64,000 bases of DNA. It comes from Streptomyces durmitorensis (lineage in GTDB: Bacteria > Actinomycetota > Actinomycetes > Streptomycetales > Streptomycetaceae). The notes under the pieces are model-generated. The model ran no database searches, was not told the DNA's origin, and saw only the letters and a list, made by a program, of their open reading frames with translations. Shown here piece by piece: positions 17,273 through 24,799 of the stretch. The position numbers and the translations under genes were made by a program. Position 1 is the stretch's first letter, and every line of letters begins with the position of its first letter. The DNA lies in contig NZ_CP097289.1 in assembly GCF_023498005.1 (NCBI RefSeq), forward strand, positions 6,572,001-6,636,000, in the 5' to 3' direction.

Positions 17273-18226
17273 ATGGCACAGCCATTGCCACGGCCACTGG
17301 ACGGTTTGGCCGCGATCGTGACGGGCGCGGGCCGGGGGCTCGGCCGTGCGGAGGCCCTCGAACTCGCCCGGCTCGGCGCGAGCGTCGTCGTCAACGACTT
17401 CGGAAAGACGGGCCGCGACGGCTCGGGCGAGGCGTCCGCGACGCCCGCCGAGGAGGTCGCCGCCGAGATCCGGGCCGCGGGCGGGCAGGCGGTCGCGCAC
17501 CTGGGCGACGTCGCGGACCACGAACAGGCGCGCGGGCTCGTCCAGTTGGCGGTCGACACGTACGGCAAGCTCGACATCCTGGTCAACAACGCGGGGATCC
17601 TGCGGGACCGGATGATCTTCTCGATGAGCGAGAGCGAGTGGGACTCGGTCATCCACGTCCACCTCAAGGGCCACTTCAACACGACGCACTTCGCGTCCGT
17701 GCACTGGCGTGAGCGGTCCAAGGCGGCGGGGGAGCCGGTGTACGGCCGGATCGTCAACACGTCGTCGGAGGCGTTCCTCGCGGGCTCGGCGGGCCAGCCG
17801 AACTACGCGGCGGCGAAGGGCGGCATCGTCGGCCTGACGACGTCGAGCGCGCTGGCGCTCGGCAAGTACGGGGTGACGGCGAACGTCATCTGCCCCCGTG
17901 CGCGGACACGGATGACGGAGGACGTCTTCGCGGGGTTCCAGGAACCGGACGCGGGCGAACTGGACGCGCTCGCTCCCGAGCATGTGGCGCCGCTGGTGGG
18001 CTACTTGGCCTCGCCTGCCGCCGCCGGGGTCAACGGCCAGTTGCTGGTGGTCCACGGCGGCATGGTCGCGGTGGTCGAACGCCCCAAGGTGGCGGCGAAG
18101 TTCGACACGGCGAAGGACGTCTTCACGTACGAGGAGCTGGACGGGGTCCTGTCCCCCTACTACGCGGGGCGGCCTGCTAACGAGACGTTCGCGGCGGCGG
18201 AGGTGCTCGGGCTGAAGCGGGGGTGA
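17273..18226 (+). CDS. Short-chain dehydrogenase, Hsd4A/MFE-2-like 3-hydroxyacyl-CoA dehydrogenase
   Basis: ATG 17273 is taken as start, just after the ADH stop, with AGAGGA upstream. The 317-residue product has VTGAGRGLGRAEALELARLG (NAD site), VVVNDFG, NNAGILRDRM and the catalytic Ser, Tyr and Lys in NTSSEA and QPNYAAAKGG. The long VVND-type N-terminal region is characteristic of the multifunctional-enzyme-2 and mycobacterial Hsd4A branch, which oxidises 3-hydroxyacyl-CoA including steroid side chains. It would act after the MaoC hydratase and before the thiolase at 8649. Confidence 0.87.
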   Translation: MAQPLPRPLDGLAAIVTGAGRGLGRAEALELARLGASVVVNDFGKTGRDGSGEASATPAEEVAAEIRAAGGQAVAHLGDVADHEQARGLVQLAVDTYGKLDILVNNAGILRDRMIFSMSESEWDSVIHVHLKGHFNTTHFASVHWRERSKAAGEPVYGRIVNTSSEAFLAGSAGQPNYAAAKGGIVGLTTSSALALGKYGVTANVICPRARTRMTEDVFAGFQEPDAGELDALAPEHVAPLVGYLASPAAAGVNGQLLVVHGGMVAVVERPKVAAKFDTAKDVFTYEELDGVLSPYYAGRPANETFAAAEVLGLKRG

Positions 18227-18231
18227 TGGTT

Positions 18232-18283
18232 GTCCTCAAACGCCGGACGGGCTGGATGTATCCAGCCCGGCCGGCGTTTGAGG
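18232..18283. terminator. Palindromic repeat/terminator, copy 3 of the dispersed family
   Basis: Arms 18234-18256 and 18261-18283 form a 23-bp inverted repeat with one mismatch and a 4-nt loop. The left arm repeats the core of the 44-bp elements at 4323 and 11352. The stop codon at 18224-18226 lies just upstream, so it probably terminates the beta-oxidation operon. Confidence 0.75.
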
Positions 18284-18369
18284 CCATCTTGTACGGGGTC
18301 TGGGGCAGAGCCCCAGGCAGGCCCCCGCGCCAGCGGGTTCTCGGGAAGGGGCGGGGTTGGGGAAAGAAA

Positions 18370-18525
18370 TCAGTTCCCGTCGCCCTGCCGACGATGGCGG
18401 CCCCGCGGCGCCGCCACCTCATCATGCTCGGCCACAGGCCCTCGATGCCTACCCGCACCGCTGGTACCCGCCGCCTCCCGCGGCTCGGGATTCCGCTCCG
18501 TCTCCGTACTGATCTCGGTTCTCAT
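18370..18525 (-). CDS. Possible small polar protein, 51 residues
   Basis: An ATG at 18525-18523 with GGGGTGAG eight bases upstream opens a 51-codon frame: MRTEISTETERNPEPREAAG, then GRHRGPVAEHDE, then PRGRHRRQGDGN. The product is charged, has two GRHR motifs and no membrane segment. It sits in the 363-base gap 18227-18589, which otherwise holds the terminator at 18232-18283. The coding call rests on the ribosome site and reasonable codon use only; I do not recognise a family. Confidence 0.4.
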   Translation of the reverse strand: MRTEISTETERNPEPREAAGTSGAGRHRGPVAEHDEVAAPRGRHRRQGDGN

Positions 18526-18589
18526 CAACACACTCACCCCGTAAACCGGTAACTCTGTAAAGAAGATCGTTCGATGTGGCCGGGCGAGT

Positions 18590-19726
18590 CTAACCAACGC
18601 CCGTACGCCCCGTGAGGGGTGCCTGCTGCAACGGAACAGGCCGCGCGGCAACCACCGCGGGCGGCGCCTCCGGAGCCGGCAATTCCGCCTCCGCGACCCC
18701 GCACGGCACCGCCCCCGTCACATACGGAAGCCGCAGCGCCCCCTCCCGCGTCCACCACCCGGCGCCCGCCAACCACCCCTCCGGCGCCGCCAGTTGATGC
18801 AGCCGCCGGTCGGTGGGGCGCCACAGGCCGAGCCAGCTGCCCGCCGCCCCGTCGATCCGCAGCGCCACCGCGCAGCTCTCCGGCATCAGCGTCTGCTCGG
18901 GCTGGATGGCGAACGGCGTCACCGCGAGGTCGGGCAGGTGCAGGCACTCGGGGAAACGCACCGGGCGCGTACCGCCGAGGACGCCCCAGCCGAGCCGGTC
19001 GTGGCCCGGCGCGTCCGAGCGGATCAGGAGCAGTCCGCTGTCGGCGTCCGCGAGCAGCAGCCGGTCGTTGCTCTCGTCGGCGATCTGGAGGAGGGGGGAC
19101 ACCTCGCCGCCCCGCTCCAGGTCCACGGCGACCGCCTTGACCCGGCCGCCCAACTCCCGGTCCAGGGCCAGCATCCGGCCATCGCCGTCCAGCCAGACCC
19201 CGCCCGAACAGCGCCCGGGGATCTCGGCGACGTGCTCGGGCCCGAAGGCGCCGCCCGCCACCATCCACAGGGCCGTCGACCCCGCGCCCACCGCGAGGGC
19301 GTACGCGTGGCTGCCGACCGGTGACGGCGCCAGGAGCGTCAGCCGTGACTCCCCGCACTCCACGGCGCCGAGCGGCACCTCGCCGGTCTCCGGACCCGTC
19401 GGGTAGAGGAGCGCGAACGTGTGCCGTCCGTCGACGACGCGGTGGATCAGGACCCGTCCGTCGGCCATCGGGAGCACCTCCGTGCCGGGCTCCTCTGGCT
19501 GGTTGCCGGGCAGTGGCACCGCGTACGGCTCCGGGGAGTCGAGGGTCCAGCGCTCGGGGAACCAGGAACCGCCGTCGTGGGCGAGCCGGGCCGCGTACGC
19601 GCCGTTGGCGGTGATCACTGGGGGCGTCGCGGGCGCCGGGCGGGACATCGGCGGGGACGTCGGCGGGGGCATCGGCGGGGACGTCGGCGCGGTCATGGGT
19701 TCGGGCTCAAGCGTGGGCGCTGTCAT
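18590..19726 (-). CDS. Hypothetical protein, probable beta-propeller-like fold, Pro-rich N-terminus
   Basis: The start ATG at 19726 follows GGAGG nine bases upstream. The 378-residue product opens with a Pro/Thr/Met-rich stretch (repeated TSPPM) to about residue 35. It then shows many short beta-type repeats of about 40-50 residues with Trp and Gly turns (GGVWLDGDGRMLALDRELGG, RLLLADADSGLLLIRSDAPG, GSWLGLWRPTDRRLHQLAAP). No catalytic motif, signal peptide or membrane helix is visible. It is divergent from the siderophore-binding lipoprotein gene and shares the region with the iron box. I do not recognise a named family. Confidence 0.7.
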   Translation of the reverse strand: MTAPTLEPEPMTAPTSPPMPPPTSPPMSRPAPATPPVITANGAYAARLAHDGGSWFPERWTLDSPEPYAVPLPGNQPEEPGTEVLPMADGRVLIHRVVDGRHTFALLYPTGPETGEVPLGAVECGESRLTLLAPSPVGSHAYALAVGAGSTALWMVAGGAFGPEHVAEIPGRCSGGVWLDGDGRMLALDRELGGRVKAVAVDLERGGEVSPLLQIADESNDRLLLADADSGLLLIRSDAPGHDRLGWGVLGGTRPVRFPECLHLPDLAVTPFAIQPEQTLMPESCAVALRIDGAAGSWLGLWRPTDRRLHQLAAPEGWLAGAGWWTREGALRLPYVTGAVPCGVAEAELPAPEAPPAVVAARPVPLQQAPLTGRTGVG

Positions 19727-19869
19727 GTGGGGGTACCTCCGGGCCCCGAAGCTAGTTTTCGCACGCGCTGCCGTGGCATCTGTGGCTGCCCGCTTCACAC
19801 AGAAGGGTGGCGAAGTACCGATTCGCCTGAGGGGTCGGGGGTGGTTGTGCTGGGTGGGGAGGGCGCGCT

Positions 19870-19888
19870 TAAAGTAAGGCGAACCTAA
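19870..19888. promoter_or_regulatory. Iron box (DmdR/IdeR-like operator)
   Basis: TAAAGTAAGGCGAACCTAA matches the actinobacterial iron-box consensus TTAGGTTAGGCTCACCTAA (read on the reverse strand) at 14 of 19 positions. It lies 60 bases upstream of a siderophore-binding lipoprotein gene, as expected for iron repression. Confidence 0.7.
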
Positions 19889-19947
19889 GTGGTCGCGGGC
19901 CTGCGGAAGCGGCCGCCGCGGCACACCCCCTGGAGCATGGAGCACCG

Positions 19948-21000
19948 ATGTCCGTCTCTGTACGGTCCGTACGACCCCGCCGCCACCGCGCCACCGCCGC
20001 CCTCGCCCTCGCCGTGGCCGGCGCGCTCTCCCTCGCGGCCTGCGGGTCCGGCGACAGCGACGGCAAGTCCGACAACGGCAGCGGCAGCAAGGCCGTCGCC
20101 CAGGGCGGCGACGACTTCTCCAAGGCCGCCGAGCAGACCGCGAAGATGGGCACCACGGCCAAGGCCGGCGTCTTCCCGCGCACCATCACGCACGCCCGCG
20201 GCAAGACCGAGCTCAAGGCGCAGCCCAAGCGGGTCGTGGTCCTGGACGTCGGCGAGCTCGACAACGTCGTCTCGCTCGGCATCAAGCCCGTCGGCTACGC
20301 CCCCACCGAGGGCGACGACGGCATCCCCGGCTACCTGAAGAAGGACGCGGGCGACCCCAAGGACGTGGGCACGATCAACGCCCTCAACCTGGAGGCCATC
20401 GCGAACCTGAAGCCGGACCTGATCCTCGGCAGCGAACTGCGCGCCGCCAAGCTCTACCCGCAGCTCGCCAAGATCGCCCCGACCGTCTTCTCCATCCGCC
20501 CCGGCTTCACGTGGAAGGAGAACTACCTCCTGAACGCGGCCGCGCTCGACAAGACCGCCAAGGCGAAGACGGAGCTCGCCGCGTACGAGGAGAAGGCGAG
20601 GTCCCTGGGCCGGGACCTCGGCGACGACAAGCCGACGATCACGATGCTCCGCTACATGCCGGACCGCGTCCGCCTCTACGCCAAGGCGTCCTTCATCGGC
20701 ACGATCCTCGACGACACCGGCCTGCCCCGCCCGAAGAACCAGCAGGTCAACGACCTCGCCACGGAGATCAGCACCGAGAAGATCGACGACGCCGACGCGG
20801 ACTGGATCTTCACCGGCGTCTACGGCGACGCGAAGAAGACCGGCCGCTCCGCCGCCGAGAAGAACCCGCTCTGGAAGAAGCTGGACGCGGTGAAGAAGGG
20901 CCAGGCCAAGGACGTCCCGGACGAGACGTGGTACCTGGGTCTTGGCGTGACGGCGGCGAATTCGGTCCTTGACGACCTCAGGTCCGACCTGGCCCCGTAA
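19948..21000 (+). CDS. Iron-siderophore ABC transporter substrate-binding lipoprotein
   Basis: The 350-residue product has a basic N-terminus, a hydrophobic stretch and a lipobox LSLAACGSG (lipidated Cys at about residue 32). A FecB/FepB-type periplasmic-binding fold follows, with QPKRVVVLDVGELDNVVSLG, an EAIANLKPDLILGSE motif and WYLGLGVTAANSVLDDL near the end. It would capture ferric siderophore at the outer face of the membrane. No permease or ATPase gene is adjacent, so it must use components coded elsewhere. The iron box upstream suggests induction under iron limitation. Confidence 0.92.
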   Translation: MSVSVRSVRPRRHRATAALALAVAGALSLAACGSGDSDGKSDNGSGSKAVAQGGDDFSKAAEQTAKMGTTAKAGVFPRTITHARGKTELKAQPKRVVVLDVGELDNVVSLGIKPVGYAPTEGDDGIPGYLKKDAGDPKDVGTINALNLEAIANLKPDLILGSELRAAKLYPQLAKIAPTVFSIRPGFTWKENYLLNAAALDKTAKAKTELAAYEEKARSLGRDLGDDKPTITMLRYMPDRVRLYAKASFIGTILDDTGLPRPKNQQVNDLATEISTEKIDDADADWIFTGVYGDAKKTGRSAAEKNPLWKKLDAVKKGQAKDVPDETWYLGLGVTAANSVLDDLRSDLAP

Positions 21001-21132
21001 GGGGCGCGGGGAAGCGCGCTCAGCCACAGAAGAGCCGCAGACGCGACTGCCGAGCACCGAGCAGATGCGTCTGCGGCTTTTCCTTGCTTGCTCGCTTGCT
21101 CGCTTGCTCGCGCAGTTCCCCGCTCCCCTTAC
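20997..21132. repeat. Nested palindromic element with terminator core and octamer repeats
   Basis: Outer arms 20997-21013 and 21116-21132 (GTAAGGGGCGCGGGGAA and its complement) match at 16 of 17 positions. Inside lie a terminator hairpin (21033-21044 with 21067-21078) and three tandem copies of CTTGCTCG (21087-21110). The GGGGCGCGGGGAA part recurs at 24009. Confidence 0.7.
21033..21081 (+). terminator. Rho-independent-type terminator after the siderophore-binding gene
   Basis: A perfect 12-bp stem (AGCCGCAGACGC with GCGTCTGCGGCT) and a 22-nt loop is followed by a T run ending at 21081. It lies 32 bases after the stop codon. Confidence 0.8.
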
Positions 21133-21207
21133 GGGGCGCTCAGTAGCAGCCCGTAGCGGTGCGTAACGTACGACATGCCGAGCGCAGCGGGAAGGTAGCC
21201 TTTCCCC

Positions 21208-22059
21208 GTGCCCCGTCTGTCTGAAGTCATCGCCGCCCTCGACGCCCTGTGGCCCGCCGAACTGGCCGAGAGCTGGGACGCGGTCGGCACGGTCTGCGGC
21301 GACCCCGAAGCGGAGATCTCCCGGGTCCTTTTCGCTGTCGACCCCGTCCAGGAGATCGTCGACGAAGCGGTGAAGCTGGGCGCCCAGCTCCTGGTCACCC
21401 ACCACCCGCTCTACCTGCGCGGCACGACGACGGTCTCGGCGGGCACCTTCAAGGGCCGCGTCGTCCACGACCTGATCAAGAACGACGTCGCGCTGCACGT
21501 CGCGCACACGAACGCCGACCGCGCCGACCCGGGCGTCTCCGACGCCCTCGCGGGCGCGCTCGACCTGCGGATCGTCCGACCTCTCGTACCGGACCCGGCC
21601 GACGCGCACGGCCGCCGCGGCCTCGGCCGGATCTGCGAGCTCGAACACCCCCTGACGCTCCGCGAACTCGCCGCCCGCGCGGCCGAGCGGCTGCCCGCCA
21701 CCGCGCAGGGCATCCGGGTCGCGGGCGACCCGGAGCAGCTCATCCGCACCCTCGCCGTCAGCGGCGGCTCCGGCGACAGCCTCTTCGACGACGTACGCGC
21801 GTCCGGCGTGGACGCCTTCCTCACCGCCGACCTGCGCCACCACCCGGTGTCGGAGGCCCGCGCACAGACTCCGCTCGCGCTGCTCGACGCCGCGCACTGG
21901 GCCACCGAGTGGCCGTGGTGCGAACTGGCCGCCGCGCAGCTCGATCAGATCTCCGACCGTCACGGATGGGGACTTCGCGTCCACGTCTCCAAGACGGTCA
22001 CCGACCCCTGGACCGCCCACGCGGCCTCGAATACCGACACAACAGGAGCCCCCAACTGA
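21208..22059 (+). CDS. Nif3-like dinuclear metal centre protein (NGG1-interacting factor 3 family)
   Basis: GTG 21208 is the only suitable start; GGAAGG lies upstream at a long spacing. The 283-residue product has the metal-binding motifs LLVTHHPLYLRG (about residue 63) and ALHVAHTNADRADPG (about 96), and the C-terminal GSGDSLFDDV and FLTADLRHHPVSEA motifs. These ligate a dinuclear metal site in the toroid-shaped hexamer of this family. Members have been linked to GTP cyclohydrolase-like chemistry, but the true reaction is not settled. It is translationally coupled to the next gene. Confidence 0.9.
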   Translation: MPRLSEVIAALDALWPAELAESWDAVGTVCGDPEAEISRVLFAVDPVQEIVDEAVKLGAQLLVTHHPLYLRGTTTVSAGTFKGRVVHDLIKNDVALHVAHTNADRADPGVSDALAGALDLRIVRPLVPDPADAHGRRGLGRICELEHPLTLRELAARAAERLPATAQGIRVAGDPEQLIRTLAVSGGSGDSLFDDVRASGVDAFLTADLRHHPVSEARAQTPLALLDAAHWATEWPWCELAAAQLDQISDRHGWGLRVHVSKTVTDPWTAHAASNTDTTGAPN

Positions 22060-22799
22060 ACGCCGCGCCCGCCGACCAGATCCGACTCCTCGACGTCCAG
22101 GCACTCGACGTACGCCTCCAGCAGCTGGCGCACCGGAAGAAGTCCCTGCCCGAGCACGCCGAGATCGAATCGCTGAACAAGGACCTCACGCAGCTGCGTG
22201 ACCTGCACGTCGCGTCGACGACCGAGGAGAGCGACTGCTCCCGCGAGCAGACCAAGGCGGAGCAGGACGTCGACCAGGTGCGCCAGCGCGCCAACCGCGA
22301 CCAGCAGCGCCTGGACTCCGGCGCCGTGACGTCCCCCAAGGACCTGGAGAACCTCCAGCGTGAGATCGCCTCGCTCGCCAAGCGCCAGGGCGACCTGGAG
22401 GACGTGGTCCTCGAGGTCATGGAGCGCCGCGAGTCCGCCCAGGAGCGCGTCTCCGAGCTGGCGGAACGTGTCTCCTCCGTCCAGTCGAAGATCGACGACG
22501 CGACGGCCCGTCGTGACGCGGCCTTCGAGGAGATCGACGGCGAGGCCGCCACGGTCACCAAGGAGCGCGAGGTCGTGGCCGGTTCGGTCCCGGCCGACCT
22601 GCTCAAGCTCTACGACAAGCTCCGCGTCAAGGAGGGCGGCATCGGCGCGGCCAAGCTCTACCAGCGGCGCTGCGAGGGCTGCCGCATCGAGCTGGACATC
22701 ACCGGGGTCAACGAAGTGAAGGCGGCGTCCCCCGACACGGTCGTGCGGTGCGAGAACTGCAGCCGCATCCTGGTCCGCACGTCCGAGTCGGGTCTGTAA
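22056..22799 (+). CDS. Coiled-coil zinc-ribbon protein (CT398/C4-type), probable CTG start
   Basis: The 247-residue product is mostly a long antiparallel coiled coil (about residues 10-180, rich in Glu, Arg, Gln). It ends in a four-cysteine zinc ribbon, CEGCRIEL and CENCSRIL (about 205-240). The reading frame has no ATG, GTG or TTG near its start. CTG at 22056-22058 overlaps the TGA of the Nif3-like gene (CTGA), with GGAG eight bases before it, so CTG initiation is the best reading. Homologues of CT398 are proposed to bind nucleic acid or act near the flagellar/secretion ATPase in other bacteria; the role here is unknown. Confidence 0.85.
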   Translation: MNAAPADQIRLLDVQALDVRLQQLAHRKKSLPEHAEIESLNKDLTQLRDLHVASTTEESDCSREQTKAEQDVDQVRQRANRDQQRLDSGAVTSPKDLENLQREIASLAKRQGDLEDVVLEVMERRESAQERVSELAERVSSVQSKIDDATARRDAAFEEIDGEAATVTKEREVVAGSVPADLLKLYDKLRVKEGGIGAAKLYQRRCEGCRIELDITGVNEVKAASPDTVVRCENCSRILVRTSESGL

Positions 22800-22805
22800 G
22801 GGACC

Positions 22806-23999
22806 GTGGCCGTGCGGGAGTTCATCGTCGAGGCCGACGGCGGGTCGCGGGGCAACCCGGGACCCGCGGGCTACGGCTCGGTCGTCATCGACGCGACCAC
22901 GGGGGAGACCCTGCGGGAGGTCGCGGAGTACATCGGCGTCGCGACGAACAACGTCGCCGAGTACAAGGGACTCGTGGCCGGCCTGAAGGCGGCACACGAG
23001 CTCGACCCGGCCGCAACGGTCCATGTCCGCATGGACTCCAAGCTCGTCGTCGAGCAGATGTCGGGCCGCTGGAAGATCAAGCACCCGGACATGAAGCCGC
23101 TCGCCGCCGAGGCCGCGCGGGTCTTCCCGTCGTCCCAGGTGACGTACGAGTGGATCCCGCGCGAGAAGAACAAGCACGCGGACCGTCTCGCCAACGAGGC
23201 GATGGACGCGGGCAAGCGCGGGGAGCAGTGGTCGGCGTCGGATTCGACGGCCGAGCTGGACGCGATGGCTTCGCCGACGGGCACGACGGGCACGACGGGC
23301 ACGGCGGGGGCGGACGTGCGGGCCGCGGGCAACGTGGCCGCGCAGGCGCCGCCCGTCGGCTGGGGCGCCGCCGACCTGGGTGCCCCCGCGACCTTCGTGC
23401 TGCTGCGGCACGGCGAGACCGCGCTGACCCCCCAGAAGCGGTTCTCCGGCAGCGGAGGCTCCGACCCCTCCCTCTCCGACGTGGGCCGGGAGCAGGCAGA
23501 ACGCGCGGCGGCGGCGTTCGCCGCGCGGGGCACGATCCAGGCGATCGTCTCCTCGCCGCTGAAGCGCTGCCAGGAGACCGCGCAGGCCGTCGCCGCCCGC
23601 CTCGGCCTCGACGTACGCATCGAGGACGGGCTGCGCGAGACGGACTTCGGGGCCTGGGAGGGCCTGACCTTCGGCGAGGTGCGTTCGCGCCAGCCCGAGG
23701 AGCTGAACGCGTGGCTCGCCTCGCCCGATGCGGCGCCGCCGGGCGGCGAGTCCTTCGCCGCGGTGGCCGAGCGGGTGTCGGCGGCGCGGGACTGTCTGGC
23801 CGCCGAGTACGCGGGCCGCACGGTCCTCCTGGTCACGCACGTCACGCCGATCAAGACGCTGGTGCGCCTGGCGCTGGGCGCGCCGCCGGAGTCCCTGTTC
23901 CGCATGGAGCTCTCGGCCGCGTCCGTCTCGGCGGTGGCGTACTACGGGGACGGCAACGCGTCCGTACGGCTGCTCAACGACACGTCACACCTGCGGTAA
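22806..23999 (+). CDS. Bifunctional RNase H type I / histidine phosphatase
   Basis: The 397-residue product is a fusion. Residues 1-135 are an RNase HI domain with acidic catalytic residues in VEADGGSRGNPGPAG, NNVAEYKGL, VRMDSKLVVEQM and NKHADRLANEAMD. A Gly/Thr-rich linker follows (tandem GTT units at 23279-23310). Residues 195-397 are a histidine-phosphatase domain starting with LLRHGETALTPQKRFSG and ending with the second His region LVTHVTPIKTLV. The same fusion is well known in Streptomyces and mycobacteria (Rv2228c type). It follows the zinc-ribbon gene by six bases, forming one operon with Nif3. Confidence 0.95.
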   Translation: MAVREFIVEADGGSRGNPGPAGYGSVVIDATTGETLREVAEYIGVATNNVAEYKGLVAGLKAAHELDPAATVHVRMDSKLVVEQMSGRWKIKHPDMKPLAAEAARVFPSSQVTYEWIPREKNKHADRLANEAMDAGKRGEQWSASDSTAELDAMASPTGTTGTTGTAGADVRAAGNVAAQAPPVGWGAADLGAPATFVLLRHGETALTPQKRFSGSGGSDPSLSDVGREQAERAAAAFAARGTIQAIVSSPLKRCQETAQAVAARLGLDVRIEDGLRETDFGAWEGLTFGEVRSRQPEELNAWLASPDAAPPGGESFAAVAERVSAARDCLAAEYAGRTVLLVTHVTPIKTLVRLALGAPPESLFRMELSAASVSAVAYYGDGNASVRLLNDTSHLR

Positions 24000-24008
24000 G
24001 CGCCCGAA

Positions 24009-24056
24009 GGGGCGCGGGGAACTGCGCGCTCAGCCACGACGCACCCGCAGGGGTGC
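24009..24056. repeat. Second copy of the GGGGCGCGGGGAA dispersed element
   Basis: It lies between the convergent RNase H/phosphatase and KDPG aldolase genes. It shares GGGGCGCGGGGAA and CGCGCTCAGCCAC with 21001-21027 and ends in a GCACCC/GGGTGC hairpin, so it may serve as a terminator for both genes. Confidence 0.6.
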
Positions 24057-24082
24057 ACTCGCGTCAGGCCCCGGGGCCCGCG

Positions 24083-24721
24083 TCAGCGCAGGGCGGCGGC
24101 CTCGCGGGCCAAGGCCTCGATGCGGCCCCAGTCCTTCGCCGCGACCGCGTCAGCCGGCAGCATCCAACTGCCGCCCACGCAGCCGACGTTCTTCAGGGCG
24201 AGGTACGACGGCGCGGACGCGAGGCCGATGCCGCCCGTCGGGCAGAAGCGGGCCTGCGGCAGCGGGCCGCCGAGCGACTTGAGGTAGGCGGTTCCGCCCG
24301 CGGCCTCCGCCGGGAAGAACTTCATCTCGTGCACGCCGCGCTCGATCAGCGCCACGACCTCGGACGTCGTCGAGACACCCGGCAGGAACGGCACCCCGGA
24401 CGCCTTCATGGCCGCCAGCAGCGTGTCGGTCCACCCCGGGCTGACCAGGAAGCGGGCCCCGGCGTCCACGGAGTCAGCGACATTCGTGGCCGAGATGACG
24501 GTGCCCGCGCCGACCACCGCGTCCGGCACCTGCGCCGCGATGGCCCGGATCGCGTCGAGCGCGGCGGGCGTCCGCAGCGTCACCTCGATCGCGGGCAGCC
24601 CGCCCGCGACCAGCGCGCGCGCCAGCGGCACGGCGTCGGCGACGTCCTCCACCACGACTACGGGGACGACGGGGGCGAGATCGAGCACGGAGGCGGAGGC
24701 CGCGGCGGAGGGGGAAGTCAT
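24083..24721 (-). CDS. eda: Bifunctional 4-hydroxy-2-oxoglutarate / KDPG aldolase
   Basis: ATG 24721 follows AGGA seven bases upstream. The 212-residue product is a class I (beta/alpha)8 aldolase. It has GGLPAIEVTLRTPAALDAI (catalytic Glu), VGAGTVI, FLVSPG, the Schiff-base Lys in HEMKFFPAEAAGG and FCPTGGIG near the end. It cleaves 2-keto-3-deoxy-6-phosphogluconate to pyruvate and glyceraldehyde 3-phosphate, or handles 4-hydroxy-2-oxoglutarate. No dehydratase or kinase gene is adjacent, so the pathway context is open. Confidence 0.92.
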   Translation of the reverse strand: MTSPSAAASASVLDLAPVVPVVVVEDVADAVPLARALVAGGLPAIEVTLRTPAALDAIRAIAAQVPDAVVGAGTVISATNVADSVDAGARFLVSPGWTDTLLAAMKASGVPFLPGVSTTSEVVALIERGVHEMKFFPAEAAGGTAYLKSLGGPLPQARFCPTGGIGLASAPSYLALKNVGCVGGSWMLPADAVAAKDWGRIEALAREAAALR

Positions 24722-24799
24722 GGGAGCATCCTGCCTCGGCGTACGCAGCATGCGCAAAGGGCGTTGCGCATGCTGCAACAGGCGGGCCCGTGGCGCAGA

